The notes beneath the pieces were generated by a model. That model worked only from the letters and a program-made list of their open reading frames with translations. It was not told the origin of the DNA and did not search any database. A program made the translations under genes and the position numbers. Below, piece by piece: positions 22,301-30,817 of a stretch of DNA of 43,788 nucleotides. Position 1 is the stretch's first letter, and every line of letters begins with the position of its first letter. The DNA is taken from the IMG/VR virus record IMGVR_UViG_3300045995_000051, positions 1 to 43,788 of that record; one strand, 5' to 3'. This DNA is from a virus.

Positions 22301-24065
22301 TAATGCGTCCAGTCTTATAAGCAACTGATGCATGTTGAGGAATGAAAGACAAATCAGATTCACCTTGGGTAATCTTCTTAGATGCTCGCATTGCATCATA
22401 AGCTGCTTGGGCATCTTGCCTTGCGAACATAGATGCACTCTCATCGTTTTCCAATCTCTTGACTGAGACATTGGTTATCCGAGCTATTTCATCAGATGTG
22501 ATTTGTTTGACACCTTGTTTAATATCATCGACTGCATTCGCAGACTTGAAACCCCAAGCTGCATTCTTAGCATCACCTAATTGCTGTGCAAGAACCATCT
22601 TAGATTGTGCAACCTCATTAGCCATGTCAGCAGCAGCAACTGCATACTCATGGACTCCATCAGTTACATTCACATGAGATAGATTGTTTCTTAAAGCACC
22701 TTCCAACAAAGGAATGTCATTAGTATGAATGGTCATGCCATCCGAATACTTGGCCATCTTCTCTGCCCAGATATACCGAGCTTCTACCTCTGACATTCCA
22801 GATGCAGTGATTGGATTCCAGATAGCTCCGTTACCTTTCCATCCAGCAGCAATTGATTTAACTGTTGCCAGAATTGTTTCCCTACCTCCAGGAATTGTAT
22901 CGGCAAGAGTTAACTGATTAGGGCGCAAAGGATCGAATGTAGCTCGGCCTGCATCCTCACCATGCAACTTAATAAATCCAATAGTGTGACCTTCTCCAGC
23001 TTCACCCATTGCTCCAGGCCGACTTATCTTAGCTGCACCTTGGAGAGATTTAGCTATCTGATCTCCAGTAGATCCTTGAAATGTATCAGCAATAACATTA
23101 CCCAGATCTGCATCACCACTTGTAAGAGCATGGAGATTAGTTCGGATCTCTTGATTCAGTTGAGTAATCCGAGTTGTCCTCAAAGCTGTCTCTGTTGGAT
23201 TGAGAGCCTCTGGAGTAATTTGCAAATCATGGGCCGCCACCATAATCTTATCCGAAGGCTCAGACAATCCAAACTGAGAGCTTCGCAGAGTGAAAGGTTT
23301 CTGTTCCAAATCAGCTTTGGTAATTACCTTCTTAATCGTACCTGCAACTCCAGCAGCATTGATAGCTCCACCAATAACTCCACCAGTTGCAGCACCAAGA
23401 AGAATGTTAGATCCAACATCTCGAATATCTTGTCCATCAAGAACAGGAGACTTAAACATAGTTGCCTGAACTGCCATCTCAAATGCAGCTGATTCCCAAG
23501 TAGCTTGTGCAGCACCACCAGCAATAGCTTTCAGAACTCCAGCATTCATAAGGGTGAATGTCTGTTGTCCTTGTGCAAGAGCTTCTCCAGCAACAGTTGC
23601 CAGAGTTTTACCTTCAGATGTTAAGGTAGGAATCAGACCAGTTCCTTTTGCCAATGTGGAAGCCAAACCTCCAGTTTCAATTGCACCAGCAAGAACTTTC
23701 TGGCCTGTTTGAAACAACTTAACTCCACCAATTCCAGGCAAGAAAGAAGTCGCAACAAATCCTGCTAGGTCAACAGCTTGCTTATGGGCACCATAGTAAT
23801 TAGACAAGTCTGCATCATAAGCTCCCAGAGTCTGAGATAGATCATTCTGTTCGGCATTTGTGATTCCAAAGAAATTACCAGCAGCAACTCCGGAATTATA
23901 AATCGAATTAATCCCAGAGGCCACAGATGTAACTGCGAACTTAGGAATAGCCTTCACAAAATCAACTGTGTTATCAACTGGAGCATCGAAAAACGAATCA
24001 GTCCCAGATCCAATATTATGAAGATCAGCGGCTTTGAGATAGTCAGGTGCAGAATTGTAGTCCAT
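19335..24065 (-). CDS. Very large internal virion (DNA ejection) protein, 1576 residues
   Basis: It is the largest protein and the last gene of the late unit. It is Ala/Gly/Asn-rich, with several amphipathic or hydrophobic stretches (for example IASGINSIYNSG and LGAATGGVIGGAINAAG near the N-terminus) and C-terminal segments such as GPIGQAVGLFQTFQFN and TLSRPLAGLAQTLQ. Composition, size and position after smaller internal proteins match the large internal core proteins of podoviruses (as T7 gp16), which form the ejection channel into the cell. No lytic transglycosylase or RNA polymerase motif was found. Function is assigned by context and general features. Confidence 0.72.
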   Translation of the reverse strand: MDYNSAPDYLKAADLHNIGSGTDSFFDAPVDNTVDFVKAIPKFAVTSVASGINSIYNSGVAAGNFFGITNAEQNDLSQTLGAYDADLSNYYGAHKQAVDLAGFVATSFLPGIGGVKLFQTGQKVLAGAIETGGLASTLAKGTGLIPTLTSEGKTLATVAGEALAQGQQTFTLMNAGVLKAIAGGAAQATWESAAFEMAVQATMFKSPVLDGQDIRDVGSNILLGAATGGVIGGAINAAGVAGTIKKVITKADLEQKPFTLRSSQFGLSEPSDKIMVAAHDLQITPEALNPTETALRTTRITQLNQEIRTNLHALTSGDADLGNVIADTFQGSTGDQIAKSLQGAAKISRPGAMGEAGEGHTIGFIKLHGEDAGRATFDPLRPNQLTLADTIPGGRETILATVKSIAAGWKGNGAIWNPITASGMSEVEARYIWAEKMAKYSDGMTIHTNDIPLLEGALRNNLSHVNVTDGVHEYAVAAADMANEVAQSKMVLAQQLGDAKNAAWGFKSANAVDDIKQGVKQITSDEIARITNVSVKRLENDESASMFARQDAQAAYDAMRASKKITQGESDLSFIPQHASVAYKTGRIMGYDGNTVSAMVNIKQTQKIAQQTIDRAFNGIAGDLSDRFFHPGDTAILNSNRYGAGAGLFTFSNGSYGTLGSWSENVGAATASLQQRLAKNTSDTLDSVMLRLRGDQAAAIEFDKINNLVASSTEKYILNEAGDGLIAQKLADYQAAVKSGQKGVEVPTLSGPDTIPFTNEITGDAIAGRIQSNGARVVHSRNLRAAQGLEDSKNELAYYPLKPQPRDYPFFAFVKDETVTGAGLGHTSMIHATSQTELDDMIKMARAKTGYTVYTKGDTEAFYKANQAYEWDRTLHDNYMDAGLKSAGVNNQFFPKTDPTKIVDGWMEAERRANDALAREAVSAKFGNEFDQLETLGGQYTNVASSRYGVTAKSIESSTQNPYNDYRKTALNISRLNEYPLLSAFNRNLESSVSGVIQKIVNVWDEAKSVNDLQTVNSALETAGINHAYKNAAEIILANHSAPKPYVSNFIRGANAILSNTFLRLDPLNSLNNAIGAQVLLGHETSSVVKSLLRGLDEAGVMVPGTDNAILSPGKLIAKANKNYWDAMNSNDPMAVLRRQTYRENGWTTTISDQHKQMLDSLALAGDENPAQLNTKLGQAMAIAKNLTAKGEVLSGNKLAEEYNRYVAADVGRQISDMQIKSGLMSQDAQTSFINTFVNRTQGNTLASQRPLVFQGPIGQAVGLFQTFQFNTMQQLFRGISEGGPKDAAMLMGLQGTMYGLNGLPGFQFINQHIVGTASGNPNHTDAYTALYGAAGKTAGDWLMYGVPSNLLQTNIYSRGDINPRTLTVIPVNPQDIVAVSAFGKFASNLKETTSKIAAGGDVWQTLLQGMEHNTLSRPLAGLAQTLQAAGGTGKVYSTTNAGDISFVNDFMSMATLSRLAGGKPLDEALANDEVSRALVYKAADRARMKASTEVFKTSVIGDPSGNVDEKAVHNYMDAFVHNGGRAEDFNKNMLNAITKVNAPRANAIMAALKGPYADHMKTLMGGTVEDLQAAQ

Positions 24066-24074
24066 ATAAGTCTC

Positions 24075-25682
24075 TTAGTTTCCGAGGTTATAATTGTTAA
24101 ACATCTTAGCAGCAGTCACACCAGACTCACCAACATTATGACGGATCAATGCAGACTTAACTTGGATAAGATCAGTTGCATCAATAATCTTACCATCAAT
24201 CACAACTGGATAGTTAGTTTGAGTAGGCAAACCTTTCTCAGAGAATTGTTTCAATAGAACATTCTGGAGAACTGCTTGAGTGTAATAAGCTTTAATACCC
24301 TCGGCTGCCATATTAAAGTTACCTTTATTTCCAGCTGCAAAATCAAAGGCCGCACCAAAGATCTTACCGTCAGGAATCTTCACAGATGGATCAGTCACCA
24401 AAGGTCGAATAGCTGAATCCAAGAATGGGTCAGACTTAGTTCCAACTGCATCTAAGACAACAGCAGGAGGAGGAGCAGCATAAATATTAGGAGCGTCATC
24501 GCGGATTTGTTTCTTCATCGCAGTAGCAACATTAACTGCATGAGTGGTAACTTCTCCAGCAAGGGCTTCCCGATCCTTAGGTGCATTAGGGCCAGACTTA
24601 ACAATGGTTAATTGATCTGCCAAGAATGCTCCAACTGGATCAGACCTGAGATTGTTAGTTGCACCAGATGCATAGAGGAGTGCAGTTTTACCAGCAGAGC
24701 CAGCAACAGCAACTCCAGTCGATGCACCACCATTAAGTTGGATCTCTTGACCTTGACCTAAGATATCCATGAAATCTGCATTCTTATTATTGACTGCAAA
24801 ATACCTTCTAAAAGAAGTTAGGTCATCAATGGTAGGTTTACCCATTCTGCGAGCACCAGCATTATAAGCTTGACGCATTTCTTCCTGATCTGCTTTACCT
24901 TCAGCAGCTGCATCTAAGCGAGCTTGCCGTTGCTCCATCATATCAGCATGGTTCTGTTCTTGCAATTGTAAACTCTTATCTGAGTTCTGAGCAGAGTGAA
25001 CTTGCAATGCAAGAGATGCCTGTTGACTTGTAAGGTTATTGATTTCCAGAATACCTTTGATTCGATTACCAGCATTCTGTTCTTTCAAGACTGCGACATT
25101 ATATGCAGCACCTTGAGCAGCCTTCTCACCTTCAGCTACTGCGAACTCTGTGGACGTAGTTTGCTTGGCATGGTTAGTTGCAATCACAGCAGCATCAGAG
25201 GCTTGAGTGATCTCATTCAATGCTTGTTCTGCAATGTTGTGTTTCTCTGCATAATAGTTATGAGTTGCAATATCAGCAGGCAGAGTAAACTGTGCATTGA
25301 TAAATCCTAGAGGATCATTCAAGAGAGTTGCCTGTTGTTTCTCTTTGATCGAGTCCAAAGCTGCATATGCTTTATGGGCATTGTCTTGCATCTCACCTAA
25401 CCAATAGTTAGATTCAGATCCTTGGGCAGTCATATCTGCTCCAAACGTTTTTCTAATCTGAGCTACTTTGGCATCAGTCGCAGCTGACCATGCATTCTTC
25501 TCTGCATCCATAGTACGCTGTGCACCACCCATTGCAGTCTGAGCAACTTGAGCAGCAGAGTTAGCAGCTTCTTGATTATCTAATTGTTTTGCAACATCAA
25601 TCTTAGCTTGCACATCTCCGGCTTGAGCTTGTGCAGCCTGAGCATAGTAGTTAATTACTGGATTGTCTTTTACTTCGGCCAT
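24075..25682 (-). CDS. Internal virion protein, 535 residues, Ala/Gln-rich
   Basis: Start MAEVKDNPVINYYAQA follows directly after the stop of the 59-residue gene, whose final codons supply GGAGGAG. The N-terminal 200 residues are Ala/Gln-rich and probably coiled helices; the rest is mixed. It lies just before the 1576-residue protein, the arrangement of paired internal core proteins in podoviruses. It probably enters the cell with the DNA at ejection. No enzymatic motif is visible. Confidence 0.68.
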   Translation of the reverse strand: MAEVKDNPVINYYAQAAQAQAGDVQAKIDVAKQLDNQEAANSAAQVAQTAMGGAQRTMDAEKNAWSAATDAKVAQIRKTFGADMTAQGSESNYWLGEMQDNAHKAYAALDSIKEKQQATLLNDPLGFINAQFTLPADIATHNYYAEKHNIAEQALNEITQASDAAVIATNHAKQTTSTEFAVAEGEKAAQGAAYNVAVLKEQNAGNRIKGILEINNLTSQQASLALQVHSAQNSDKSLQLQEQNHADMMEQRQARLDAAAEGKADQEEMRQAYNAGARRMGKPTIDDLTSFRRYFAVNNKNADFMDILGQGQEIQLNGGASTGVAVAGSAGKTALLYASGATNNLRSDPVGAFLADQLTIVKSGPNAPKDREALAGEVTTHAVNVATAMKKQIRDDAPNIYAAPPPAVVLDAVGTKSDPFLDSAIRPLVTDPSVKIPDGKIFGAAFDFAAGNKGNFNMAAEGIKAYYTQAVLQNVLLKQFSEKGLPTQTNYPVVIDGKIIDATDLIQVKSALIRHNVGESGVTAAKMFNNYNLGN

Positions 25683-25862
25683 TTAATCTCCTCCAAACAT
25701 ATCAGATAACATAGACATAGGATCAGTCGCATCATTGCCAGACACTATTGCTTTAAGAATTTGCAGTACCAGCATATTACGCTCGTGAATAGGATCAGCA
25801 GTTTCTGGCGCCTCAGTTGGAATTGCTTCCTCCAACATAGGAGAGAATATATCAGAGTTCAT
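25683..25862 (-). CDS. Small acidic late protein, 59 residues
   Basis: A frame from ATG at 25862 gives MNSDIFSPMLEEAIPTEAPE..., ending MFGGD. It is acidic and Met-rich. It fits exactly between the 628- and 535-residue genes; its last codons GGAGGAGATTAA form the ribosome site for the 535-residue gene. Packing and coupling support it as real. It may be a chaperone-like or minor structural protein, but no family was recognised. Confidence 0.72.
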   Translation of the reverse strand: MNSDIFSPMLEEAIPTEAPETADPIHERNMLVLQILKAIVSGNDATDPMSMLSDMFGGD

Positions 25863-25865
25863 TTC

Positions 25866-27752
25866 TTATGCCCTCGCAAATGATTTAAGTTTCTGAACCG
25901 CAGCTGGAGTGTGGTACTTATCTTGGAGAGCTTGGAGATTGTGGACTCCGATGGCATCTACAACATCTTTAGACAAAACGAATTCGCCATCAGATAACAT
26001 CGCGTGAATGGAATCAGATACTCCAGTTCCAGCACCATCTACTTCTCCACCATTAGCAAGACCTGGGCCAGATGGAGATGCTCCAGCAGCCGCAGCACCA
26101 GCTTCTCCGCTAGATCCACCGGGACCACGATCTCCAACAACTCCACCATTACCTCCATGTCCACCACTAGAATACCCAGAAGTTACAGTTCCAATTGGGC
26201 CAGAGGTATCTCCAATACTAGCAGGTCCAGGAGAGTTAGGATCAGCAGCATTAGATGGAGCTGGAGCAACAGAAGGATTCTCAGATACCGCAGTACCATA
26301 AGCATTGGTGAGACTCATCATATTATCCATTGGATCACCTTCCATTCCATTAGCAATCGTAGTTCCAACAACTGAGCCAATGGAAGGCAGACCAGCTAAA
26401 GAAGCTAATTGATTTGCAATAGCAGTAACTGGATTCAAAGAGGATAAAGCATTAACTCCAGTCACAACAGAAGGATTAGAGATAACACCAATGGCAGATT
26501 TAACTTTACCGTACAATCCGCCAGTTGCAACATTAGCACCAGTCTCAGCAGCAGCCATTCCTGGATTAGCAGAAGATGCAATCTGACCAATAGTACCTAA
26601 GTTAGCAAGAGTTGGATTTTGCATCAACCTACCAACGACAGACAAACCTGCTGAGAGACCTTGGGCATCTGATTGACTCATGTTACCAGACACTGCATTA
26701 CCAATGTTATCTCCGATTGTGCGAGAACTAGAAGATCCTCCACCAGATCCGGAACCGGAAGATGCAGCAGTTGTACCACCAGAACCAGAAGCTCCAGTAT
26801 TAACTGTACCATCTGGATTCAAAGTAATTGATTCACCAGCAAGACCTTGCCTAGGATCAACGACAGAATTAAACTGACTTGTTCCTAGGACTGAAGGCTT
26901 TTTTGTTACAGGCCCTCCATCAGCCATCATAACCATTGGATGACCATTAGAGATATAAGGTCCAGGGCCGCCATTCTTAGTAATATAACCACCATCAGCA
27001 TACTCATCAATTAGATCAGTACCAGTTGGAGCAGTAAATACTGGATCAGGTGCAGTTGGGGCTACGAAATCAGGAATAGAAACATTACCAGATTCTTGGA
27101 CATTAGGAGCGCCAACAAAATCCACAATAGAAGTAGGAGATCCTGAGTTATCCACTTGAGCATTAATGAATTGGCTTGCATCAATGCCAGCAGCTTGAGC
27201 CTGACTCTGTTGTGGATCCATATTCATTGGATTAGCAGCAGCGCCAGCACCAATGATTCCGTTGGAAGTTGCATCAGCTGGAGCTACCTTATCTCCGAAA
27301 ACATTTTTCTTAAGCCAAGAAGATGCACCAGTTTGATTTAAAGCTTGCAATGCGCCCAAAAATCCAGCTGAGTTAATTGCTCCAGATGCAGTAACTCCTC
27401 CAACAGTCTTGGTAGTTTGTGGAGTTGTGGTCGTGGTTGTCTTATTAATATTGGCAGCTGCAATCTGACCAGCAGTTCGGGCCATAAGATCATTAGTCAA
27501 CATAGTGTTAACAGAAGATCCATAACCTCCGGCAGTTCGCTGACCTTGAGATACAGCAGCCAAACCATTGGTAGATTCCATAGCAGACTTGAACATTGCA
27601 TTCATGCCAGCTTGATCCAAACCACCAGTAACTGTTGAGGAAGTTGTACCTCCAGAATCAGTTGTGGTTTTACCATTGATTAAATCATATAGATCTTGAA
27701 TCGTAGAGATACCAGATGTAGCTGCTGGTGCAGGTAATGTAGCTATTGCCAT
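25866..27752 (-). CDS. Large Gly/Ser/Ala-rich virion protein, 628 residues
   Basis: Low-complexity segments (GSGSGGGSSSS, GGHGGNGGVVGDRGPGG) alternate with Ala-rich helices. The C-terminus contains SDSIHAMLSDGEFVLSKDVV, a recurrent motif at the end of phage structural proteins from short-tailed phages, and a related motif ADGGYITKNGGPGPYISNGH lies mid-protein. It is translated from an AAAGGAAAA site after the 3TM holin and precedes the internal proteins, so it is probably part of the ejection core or tail. Function is inferred from motif and position. Confidence 0.65.
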   Translation of the reverse strand: MAIATLPAPAATSGISTIQDLYDLINGKTTTDSGGTTSSTVTGGLDQAGMNAMFKSAMESTNGLAAVSQGQRTAGGYGSSVNTMLTNDLMARTAGQIAAANINKTTTTTTPQTTKTVGGVTASGAINSAGFLGALQALNQTGASSWLKKNVFGDKVAPADATSNGIIGAGAAANPMNMDPQQSQAQAAGIDASQFINAQVDNSGSPTSIVDFVGAPNVQESGNVSIPDFVAPTAPDPVFTAPTGTDLIDEYADGGYITKNGGPGPYISNGHPMVMMADGGPVTKKPSVLGTSQFNSVVDPRQGLAGESITLNPDGTVNTGASGSGGTTAASSGSGSGGGSSSSRTIGDNIGNAVSGNMSQSDAQGLSAGLSVVGRLMQNPTLANLGTIGQIASSANPGMAAAETGANVATGGLYGKVKSAIGVISNPSVVTGVNALSSLNPVTAIANQLASLAGLPSIGSVVGTTIANGMEGDPMDNMMSLTNAYGTAVSENPSVAPAPSNAADPNSPGPASIGDTSGPIGTVTSGYSSGGHGGNGGVVGDRGPGGSSGEAGAAAAGASPSGPGLANGGEVDGAGTGVSDSIHAMLSDGEFVLSKDVVDAIGVHNLQALQDKYHTPAAVQKLKSFARA

Positions 27753-28204
27753 TATGATTTTCCTTTCGATTTCTCAACTGTGCGAGCACCAGTGTAACCT
27801 AGATAACCAGCACCAAACAGAGTGTATAAAGAGTCTGGAATTGCTGCCAACCATAGTTTAAATCCTTGTGCAATTGAAGCAGAAAGATCTGGCCTAAATG
27901 CAGCTAAGATTCCCATTGGAATTGCAGACAATAGAAGGATGTATATAACATACATGAAACTTGGGCGCGCACGGGAAGTCCAAGGATCAGTGGACTGTGC
28001 TTCTGCAATGATAGCAGATAGACTAACTTGCGCAGTTTTAATCTCTTGGTCATTTTGAACTTGAAGAAGAGCAAGAGTTGCCTGATCTCGTTCTGCTGCT
28101 TGAGCAGTTTTATCAGGCCAAATACGATCTATTAACTTAGATCCAACTGTCGATACAAGATCAACAACTGCACCAGCGGGGGTAACATCTAGTAGGGAGG
28201 CCAT
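27752..28204 (-). CDS. 3TM-type holin (GTA holin family)
   Basis: The 150-residue protein contains the family signature PWTSRARPSFMYVIY around residues 74-88, preceded by a charged helix with AAERDQATLALLQVQNDQE. Hydrophobic spans follow at about 82-102, 112-122 and 125-138. This matches the 'holin of 3TMs' family, which permeabilises the inner membrane at lysis. Start MASLLDVTPAG was preferred over an upstream Met at 28264 because it lies just past the previous stop (28206). Confidence 0.8.
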   Translation of the reverse strand: MASLLDVTPAGAVVDLVSTVGSKLIDRIWPDKTAQAAERDQATLALLQVQNDQEIKTAQVSLSAIIAEAQSTDPWTSRARPSFMYVIYILLLSAIPMGILAAFRPDLSASIAQGFKLWLAAIPDSLYTLFGAGYLGYTGARTVEKSKGKS

Positions 28205-28205
28205 A

Positions 28206-28442
28206 TTATTTACCTGTTCCTTTAATAGAGAAGTAAAATCCAACCAATGCACCAATAGCTGCAAGAGGCTTAGCGCATTTACCTATGAAATTCAAAACAA
28301 CCCAAGCACCTTTAAGTGCATTGAATGTGGAGAGAAGTTCAGCTGTGTTATCTTCAATTCGTTTTGATCGCTCAAGTAGTGACACTCTTTCAGCCTCCAA
28401 GGTTTTAAGTCGGCGTTCGTGATCGTCGATTGTATCTTGCAT
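28206..28442 (-). CDS. Small membrane protein with N-terminal coiled coil (XhlA/antiholin-like)
   Basis: Residues 1-45 form a charged heptad-type helix (DDHERRLKTLEAERVSLLERSKRIEDN), followed by one strong membrane span (VVLNFIGKCAKPLAAIGALVGFYFSI). The layout is that of XhlA-like haemolysin/holin accessory proteins. It lies directly upstream of the 3TM holin, one base before its start, so it is probably a lysis regulator or co-holin. Confidence 0.65.
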   Translation of the reverse strand: MQDTIDDHERRLKTLEAERVSLLERSKRIEDNTAELLSTFNALKGAWVVLNFIGKCAKPLAAIGALVGFYFSIKGTGK

Positions 28443-28470
28443 GGGGTATATCCCTGAGTTAGTTTATGAA

Positions 28471-29136
28471 TCATATCCCAGCACCCATCATAGTTCGCTT
28501 GGGGATCACAACACTGCCGCCTGAAGGTATAAAGATCGTAGATCCATGTCCCCCTAAACTGATTGCACCAGATACAGGTTCCACTCTTGTACGAATTAAT
28601 TGCTGGACTCCAGTAAAGTTGAATCCACCATTAGGTGTTAAAGACCGAATCCTGTTGTATCCACCCACTCCTCCGAACGAATACCCACCAGATGTTGTTT
28701 GAGTTCTGGACCTGATATATAGGCTTGAGCCTGTGAGAGAGATACCACCGGAGACTGTAAGAGTGTAAGTAGTTCCTGTGGGAGTTGCTGGGACAAATGT
28801 AATTGGTGCAGTGCCTGAGAAAACAATCCCACCAGACACATTAAGTATTCTGACCTTAATGAATAATGATTGTCCACCCAAGACAATTCCACCCAACACT
28901 CCGAGAGTCTTTGTTTTATTAAGGCTTCCAGTTCCAGCAAAACTAATTCCTCCTGAAACCGTTTGTATTTTTGTGTGGACTTGTGGAGATGAGCCAGATA
29001 AAGAAAATCCACCCGACACACCAGATATTCTAGTATGTACTTGGGTGGAAGTTCCTCCAAGACTTATACCTCCAGAAACTGAAAGAGTCTTAGTGCTTGG
29101 TCCACCACCTCCAACTCGTGAAAGTAGTAGAGACAT
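28471..29136 (-). CDS. Virion protein made of nine ~20-residue beta repeats
   Basis: The 221-residue protein is almost wholly tandem repeats. The core VSGG or its variant begins at residues 20, 40, 60, 80, 100, 128, 148, 168 and 188: an exact 20-residue period except for one 8-residue insertion in unit five. The unit reads roughly [K/R]T[K/R]xLxVSGGIxLxGxSxxx, suggesting two short beta strands per unit and a solenoid or fibrous fold. Units differ at the codon level, so the repeat is old and kept at the protein level. It sits in the lysis/tail region and may be a fibre, head appendage or adhesion protein. The family was not recognised. Confidence 0.68.
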   Translation of the reverse strand: MSLLLSRVGGGGPSTKTLSVSGGISLGGTSTQVHTRISGVSGGFSLSGSSPQVHTKIQTVSGGISFAGTGSLNKTKTLGVLGGIVLGGQSLFIKVRILNVSGGIVFSGTAPITFVPATPTGTTYTLTVSGGISLTGSSLYIRSRTQTTSGGYSFGGVGGYNRIRSLTPNGGFNFTGVQQLIRTRVEPVSGAISLGGHGSTIFIPSGGSVVIPKRTMMGAGI

Positions 29137-29146
29137 ATCTTACCTA

Positions 29147-29809
29147 TCAATAAGTAGCTACTTCAGCCCATGACATATCCACAATCAGATTGGCAGTACC
29201 AGCAGCACCAAAAATAACCGATGGGCCTTGGATAATCAAACCTTCATTTTGCGTAAGCACATAAGGATGATTGCCATCACCCACACCAACATCTAAATCT
29301 TGAATATAAATTGCAGGATTGATAGTAGTGATGGTTTGTTGAGTTGGTAGAACCATGATTGCATTTGCATCCAAAGTTCTTGTACCAGCAGTTAGGCCAG
29401 CAGCAACAGCACTAACTCTTATGTCAGTAACTCCAGTGGTCGCCATTGTAGTGCGCTTCTTCATGTTATTACCAGTTAAAGCAATAGCAGTACCAACCGA
29501 ATCAGACACAGTGAATGAGCGTGCAATAAATGCAGAGAAGTTTGGTGCGATAGTTGCAGTTGCAGCAGCAGTTTGCATCACAGATAAACGAAGTTTAGTA
29601 AGTACACATTGAGCAGTAGCAGAACCCCAACGAAACGAGAACAATGTACCATTGGCTGCTTGAGTGACAACAAGAGGAATAGTTGCAGCAAGACGATAAT
29701 GTCCCAATGATCCATGATCAAGAGGACGAGGAGTTGTTCTTACTGCTTTATATGTAGTTTCTACTTCGGCAATTGCACCAGTAGTACCACCAATTAGTTG
29801 AATTGCCAT
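29147..29809 (-). CDS. Beta-rich minor virion protein, 220 residues
   Basis: Start MAIQLIGGTTGAIAEVE has a clear AAGGAAAT site. The sequence is Thr/Ala-rich and beta-like (AANGTLFSFRWGSATAQCVL, SVIFGAAGTANLIVDMSWAE), typical of capsid- or tail-surface proteins from short-tailed phages. It heads a run of small beta proteins. The exact place in the virion is unknown. Confidence 0.6.
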   Translation of the reverse strand: MAIQLIGGTTGAIAEVETTYKAVRTTPRPLDHGSLGHYRLAATIPLVVTQAANGTLFSFRWGSATAQCVLTKLRLSVMQTAAATATIAPNFSAFIARSFTVSDSVGTAIALTGNNMKKRTTMATTGVTDIRVSAVAAGLTAGTRTLDANAIMVLPTQQTITTINPAIYIQDLDVGVGDGNHPYVLTQNEGLIIQGPSVIFGAAGTANLIVDMSWAEVATY

Positions 29810-29818
29810 TTTATTTCC

Positions 29819-30109
29819 TTAATTCCAAACCCAACCGATATTGAATTTACCGTAGACTCTCAGAGTTCCTTCTACATAACCTCTGATTGTGAAACCAACA
29901 CCTGCAGTGATAGATGATTTAGCAATGAATACATACACTGGCTCTAAGATATGTTCATCCTCAGAGTGGTCAGCTGTCACATCAGGAATAATCCATGCTT
30001 CAGTTAGAGAAGTTATTAGGATACCTGCCTGACCAGTAACCGCAATTGATGCTTCTACATTGCCAGGGTATGCACCAAAATCTAAGAGAGCAGTTCCTTG
30101 TGCAGCCAT
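29819..30109 (-). CDS. Small beta-rich late protein, 96 residues
   Basis: MAAQGTALLDFGAYPGNVEA... has strand-rich segments ending VYGKFNIGWVWN and an acidic central loop (TADHSEDEH). It lies in the run of small structural genes and resembles conserved short virion proteins of podoviruses, but no function is known to me. Confidence 0.65.
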   Translation of the reverse strand: MAAQGTALLDFGAYPGNVEASIAVTGQAGILITSLTEAWIIPDVTADHSEDEHILEPVYVFIAKSSITAGVGFTIRGYVEGTLRVYGKFNIGWVWN

Positions 30110-30118
30110 CCCAGATCC

Positions 30119-30511
30119 TTAAGCGGTTATGGTTGGAGTTACTTTAACTGCATCACCAGCAACTCGTACTGCGAAAGGTGCAGATGCATCTCGTTCTGCC
30201 CAATATAGAACAGTGGATGTGGCTCCAACAAGATAGTATCCATACACATTGTCAGTAGACACACCAGAACAAGTGAATGTTTGTTGTGCATATGCAATAC
30301 TGCGAGCAGATGCAGCGCCCCAGGAAGCTCCTGCCAATGTGATTGCTGCATAACCTGGGAAGGTTGCTTCAGTATAAGTAGCAGCTGTGTCTCCATTCGC
30401 AGGAGTTGTGTTAGAAATAAACAACTTCAGGATTAGATTCTCTGGGGCTGTCTTATTAACTATATGTTCGAGAGCTAGATTGGCCCCGACGGTTGCAACT
30501 AAAAGTGTCAT
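30119..30511 (-). CDS. Beta-rich late protein, 130 residues
   Basis: MTLLVATVGANLALEHIVNK... contains TPANGDTAATYTEA, then GYYLVGATSTVLYWAERDA. The pattern is of a small beta-sandwich structural protein, probably on the tail or head surface. It is tightly packed between neighbours (two bases to the previous stop). No enzymatic motif is seen. Confidence 0.65.
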   Translation of the reverse strand: MTLLVATVGANLALEHIVNKTAPENLILKLFISNTTPANGDTAATYTEATFPGYAAITLAGASWGAASARSIAYAQQTFTCSGVSTDNVYGYYLVGATSTVLYWAERDASAPFAVRVAGDAVKVTPTITA

Positions 30512-30513
30512 AA

Positions 30514-30816
30514 TTAGATCAGATCATAGATGATGACACCACCAACATCAGTAGGATTGGTCATGTTAATATTAAGAGACTCTCCAATAGCTGTTTTCAT
30601 CCAGGCATATTGTAGAGTGGAAGATGGGAGAACAAATCCAGCAGTAGCTGCGAGAGGAATTGCTCCCATAAGATCTGTAACTCCATTTGATTGGAACTTA
30701 ACATCAGTGGCAACTCTTGCAACCAATGCACATCCAACAACTACAATCTGGAATCCAGGAACAGCTGGAATAACAACTCCAGAGGATGAAAGCGCAATGG
30801 TTGCAGACACACTCAT
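30514..30816 (-). CDS. Beta-sandwich virion protein, 100 residues
   Basis: The pattern VIPAVPGFQIVVVGCALVA, then VKFQSNGVTDLMGAIPLAA, then TAIGESLNINMTNPTDVGG is that of a widespread small phage structural domain. It lies one base from its neighbour at 30818. It is likely a minor surface or decoration protein. Confidence 0.65.
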   Translation of the reverse strand: MSVSATIALSSSGVVIPAVPGFQIVVVGCALVARVATDVKFQSNGVTDLMGAIPLAATAGFVLPSSTLQYAWMKTAIGESLNINMTNPTDVGGVIIYDLI

Positions 30817-30817
30817 G

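Noticed and set aside
26008-26301. Pro-rich open frame on the plus strand opposite the 628-residue gene
   Set aside because: It is the antisense reflection of Gly/Ala/Ser-rich codons in the real minus-strand gene.
26898-26904. A AAA AAG slippery heptamer in frame in the 628-residue gene
   Set aside because: A -1 shift here would reach a stop after about ten codons, giving only a truncated product, and no clear stimulating hairpin was seen; a chance Lys-Lys codon pair is more likely.
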